Shown here: one piece after another, positions 13,318 through 14,108 of the stretch
Position numbering within the stretch: position 1 is the first letter of the stretch
Layout of the letters: each line of letters begins with the position of its first letter
From: Marivivens sp.
GTDB lineage: Bacteria; Pseudomonadota; Alphaproteobacteria; Rhodobacterales; Rhodobacteraceae
Assembly (NCBI GenBank): GCA_024642185.1
Contig: JAHEBR010000033.1
Location: 1 to 14,108, forward strand
DNA: 14,108 nucleotides
Reading direction: 5' to 3'
The notes under the pieces: model-generated
The model's input: the letters and a program-made list of their open reading frames with translations, nothing else
What the model was told of the DNA's origin: nothing
Database searches by the model: none
Position numbers and translations under genes: made by a program

Positions 13318-13788
13318 ATGCGGGTGCATCTGGTCGTTGTCGGCCGCCTGAGGGCCGGACCAGAGCTTGACCTTATCAAGGACTACCTCACCCGCTTCGA
13401 CCGCACCGGCCGCGCGCTGGGCCTTGGGCCCGCGCAGGTGATCGAGGTTGAAGACAAGAAGGGCGGCGGTATGGCGGCCGAGGCGGCCCTCTTGGAAAAG
13501 GCGATCCCAACGGGCGCGCTGATCTGTTGCCTCGACGAGCGCGGCAAGGTGATGTCTTCGCCCGATTTCGCCGACCAGCTTGCGGGGTGGCGCGACAATG
13601 GTCGGCAGGACGTGGCCTTCGTGATTGGCGGGGCCGACGGGATTGATCCGGCCCTGCGCGGCCGCGCCGATGCGCTTTTGTCCTTCGGCAAGATGGTCTG
13701 GCCCCATATGCTGGTGCGGGTGATGCTGACCGAGCAGCTTTATCGCGCCGCCTCGATCCTCGCCGGTGCGCCCTATCACCGCGTCTGA
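13318..13788 (+). CDS. rlmH: 23S rRNA (pseudouridine1915-N3)-methyltransferase RlmH
   Basis: A 156-residue SPOUT-class methyltransferase (E. coli 155). It starts MRVHLVVVGRL and carries the S-adenosylmethionine-binding knot FVIGGADGID (101-110) and the family C-terminus HMLVRVMLTEQLYRA (130-144) ending PYHRV. It methylates pseudouridine 1915 in helix 69 of 23S rRNA on the assembled 70S ribosome. The ATG at 13318 lies one base after the rsfS stop with no good ribosome binding site, so it is probably coupled to rsfS. An in-frame upstream ATG inside rsfS was not chosen because homology begins at 13318. The Leu-Asp-Glu-Arg-Gly element (72-76) is also typical. Confidence 0.96.
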   Translation: MRVHLVVVGRLRAGPELDLIKDYLTRFDRTGRALGLGPAQVIEVEDKKGGGMAAEAALLEKAIPTGALICCLDERGKVMSSPDFADQLAGWRDNGRQDVAFVIGGADGIDPALRGRADALLSFGKMVWPHMLVRVMLTEQLYRAASILAGAPYHRV

Positions 13789-13855
13789 CCCGCCAATTCG
13801 CCGCAAGGCCACGCCGCACATTCCCACCGCCGCCACGTCATGCTAGGTCGGCCTC

Positions 13856-14108
13856 ATGTGGGAAATCTTTCTAAAGACATTGCCGTTCTTCGCACTGATC
13901 GGCGTGGGCTATGGCGCGGGGCGCACGCGGTTCTTCACGGCCGAGGCGACCGCCTATCTGACGAAGTTCGTCTTCTACTTCGCCCTTTCGGCCATGCTCT
14001 TCCGGTTCTCCGCCAACCTTTCTCTGGCCGAGATCCTCGATTGGCAGTTTGTCTGGGCCTATCTCGCGGGGACGATGGCGGTCTATCTCATCGTCACCGC
14101 AGTGGCCC
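13856..14108 (+). CDS. AEC-family transporter (auxin efflux carrier type), 3' partial
   Basis: The first 84 residues of a membrane permease, cut by the window end. It begins with a hydrophobic helix (about residues 5-20, LKTLPFFALIGVGYGAGR), then a second (about 33-50, YLTKFVFYFALSAMLFRF) and a third (about 66-84). The pattern PFFALIGVGYGAGR followed by LTKFVFYFALSAMLF is typical of the N-terminus of AEC-family proteins, which transport organic acids or similar anions. The ATG at 13856 is chosen as the family start; the ribosome binding site is only weak (AGGTCGG). It lies 67 bases after rlmH on the same strand, with no terminator between, so it may be co-transcribed. Substrate unknown. Confidence 0.85.
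   Translation, partial: MWEIFLKTLPFFALIGVGYGAGRTRFFTAEATAYLTKFVFYFALSAMLFRFSANLSLAEILDWQFVWAYLAGTMAVYLIVTAVA

Overview
The window looks like chromosomal DNA of a Rhodobacteraceae-type alphaproteobacterium. It is GC-rich with strongly GC3-biased codons. It carries a cbb3 oxidase maturation cluster end (ccoI-ccoS), a leuC-leuD/leuB set of alphaproteobacterial character and the housekeeping pair rsfS-rlmH followed by an AEC transporter. Genus cannot be told from the sequence alone. Most of the window is ordinary core genome; the less ordinary parts are 4.86-7.9 kb and 10.0-11.3 kb.

Left part (1-2.8 kb): the C-terminal two thirds of the copper-exporting P-type ATPase CcoI and the small membrane protein CcoS (both +), then a tRNA-Pro(CGG) and an EamA-type drug/metabolite transporter on the minus strand.

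Leucine block (2.76-10.2 kb, minus strand): leuC and leuD overlap by one base and end in a strong hairpin terminator. leuB lies about 4 kb further downstream on the same strand with its own terminator. Between them sit an unrecognised, visibly AT-richer membrane protein, a secreted endonuclease/exonuclease/phosphatase (EEP) fold protein that has lost most of its catalytic residues, and a divergent pair of an NAD(P)-binding SDR (+) and a LysR regulator (-). Together LeuC, LeuD and LeuB turn 2-isopropylmalate into the keto acid precursor of leucine; leuA is not in the window.

Right part (10.1-14.1 kb, plus strand): an SPFH/band-7 membrane protein followed after 2 bases by a 63-residue Arc-type ribbon-helix-helix protein, with a perfect inverted repeat over the likely -10 box. 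Then come an MscS-type mechanosensitive channel, rsfS (ribosomal silencing factor), rlmH (23S rRNA pseudouridine methyltransferase) and the start of an AEC permease.

Most promising leads: the EEP-fold putative pseudoenzyme with an unclear start, the SPFH-Arc unit with its operator, a small ORF whose stop overlaps the rsfS start, and a possible leader peptide before leuC. No CRISPR array, insertion sequence, prophage or rRNA gene was seen.
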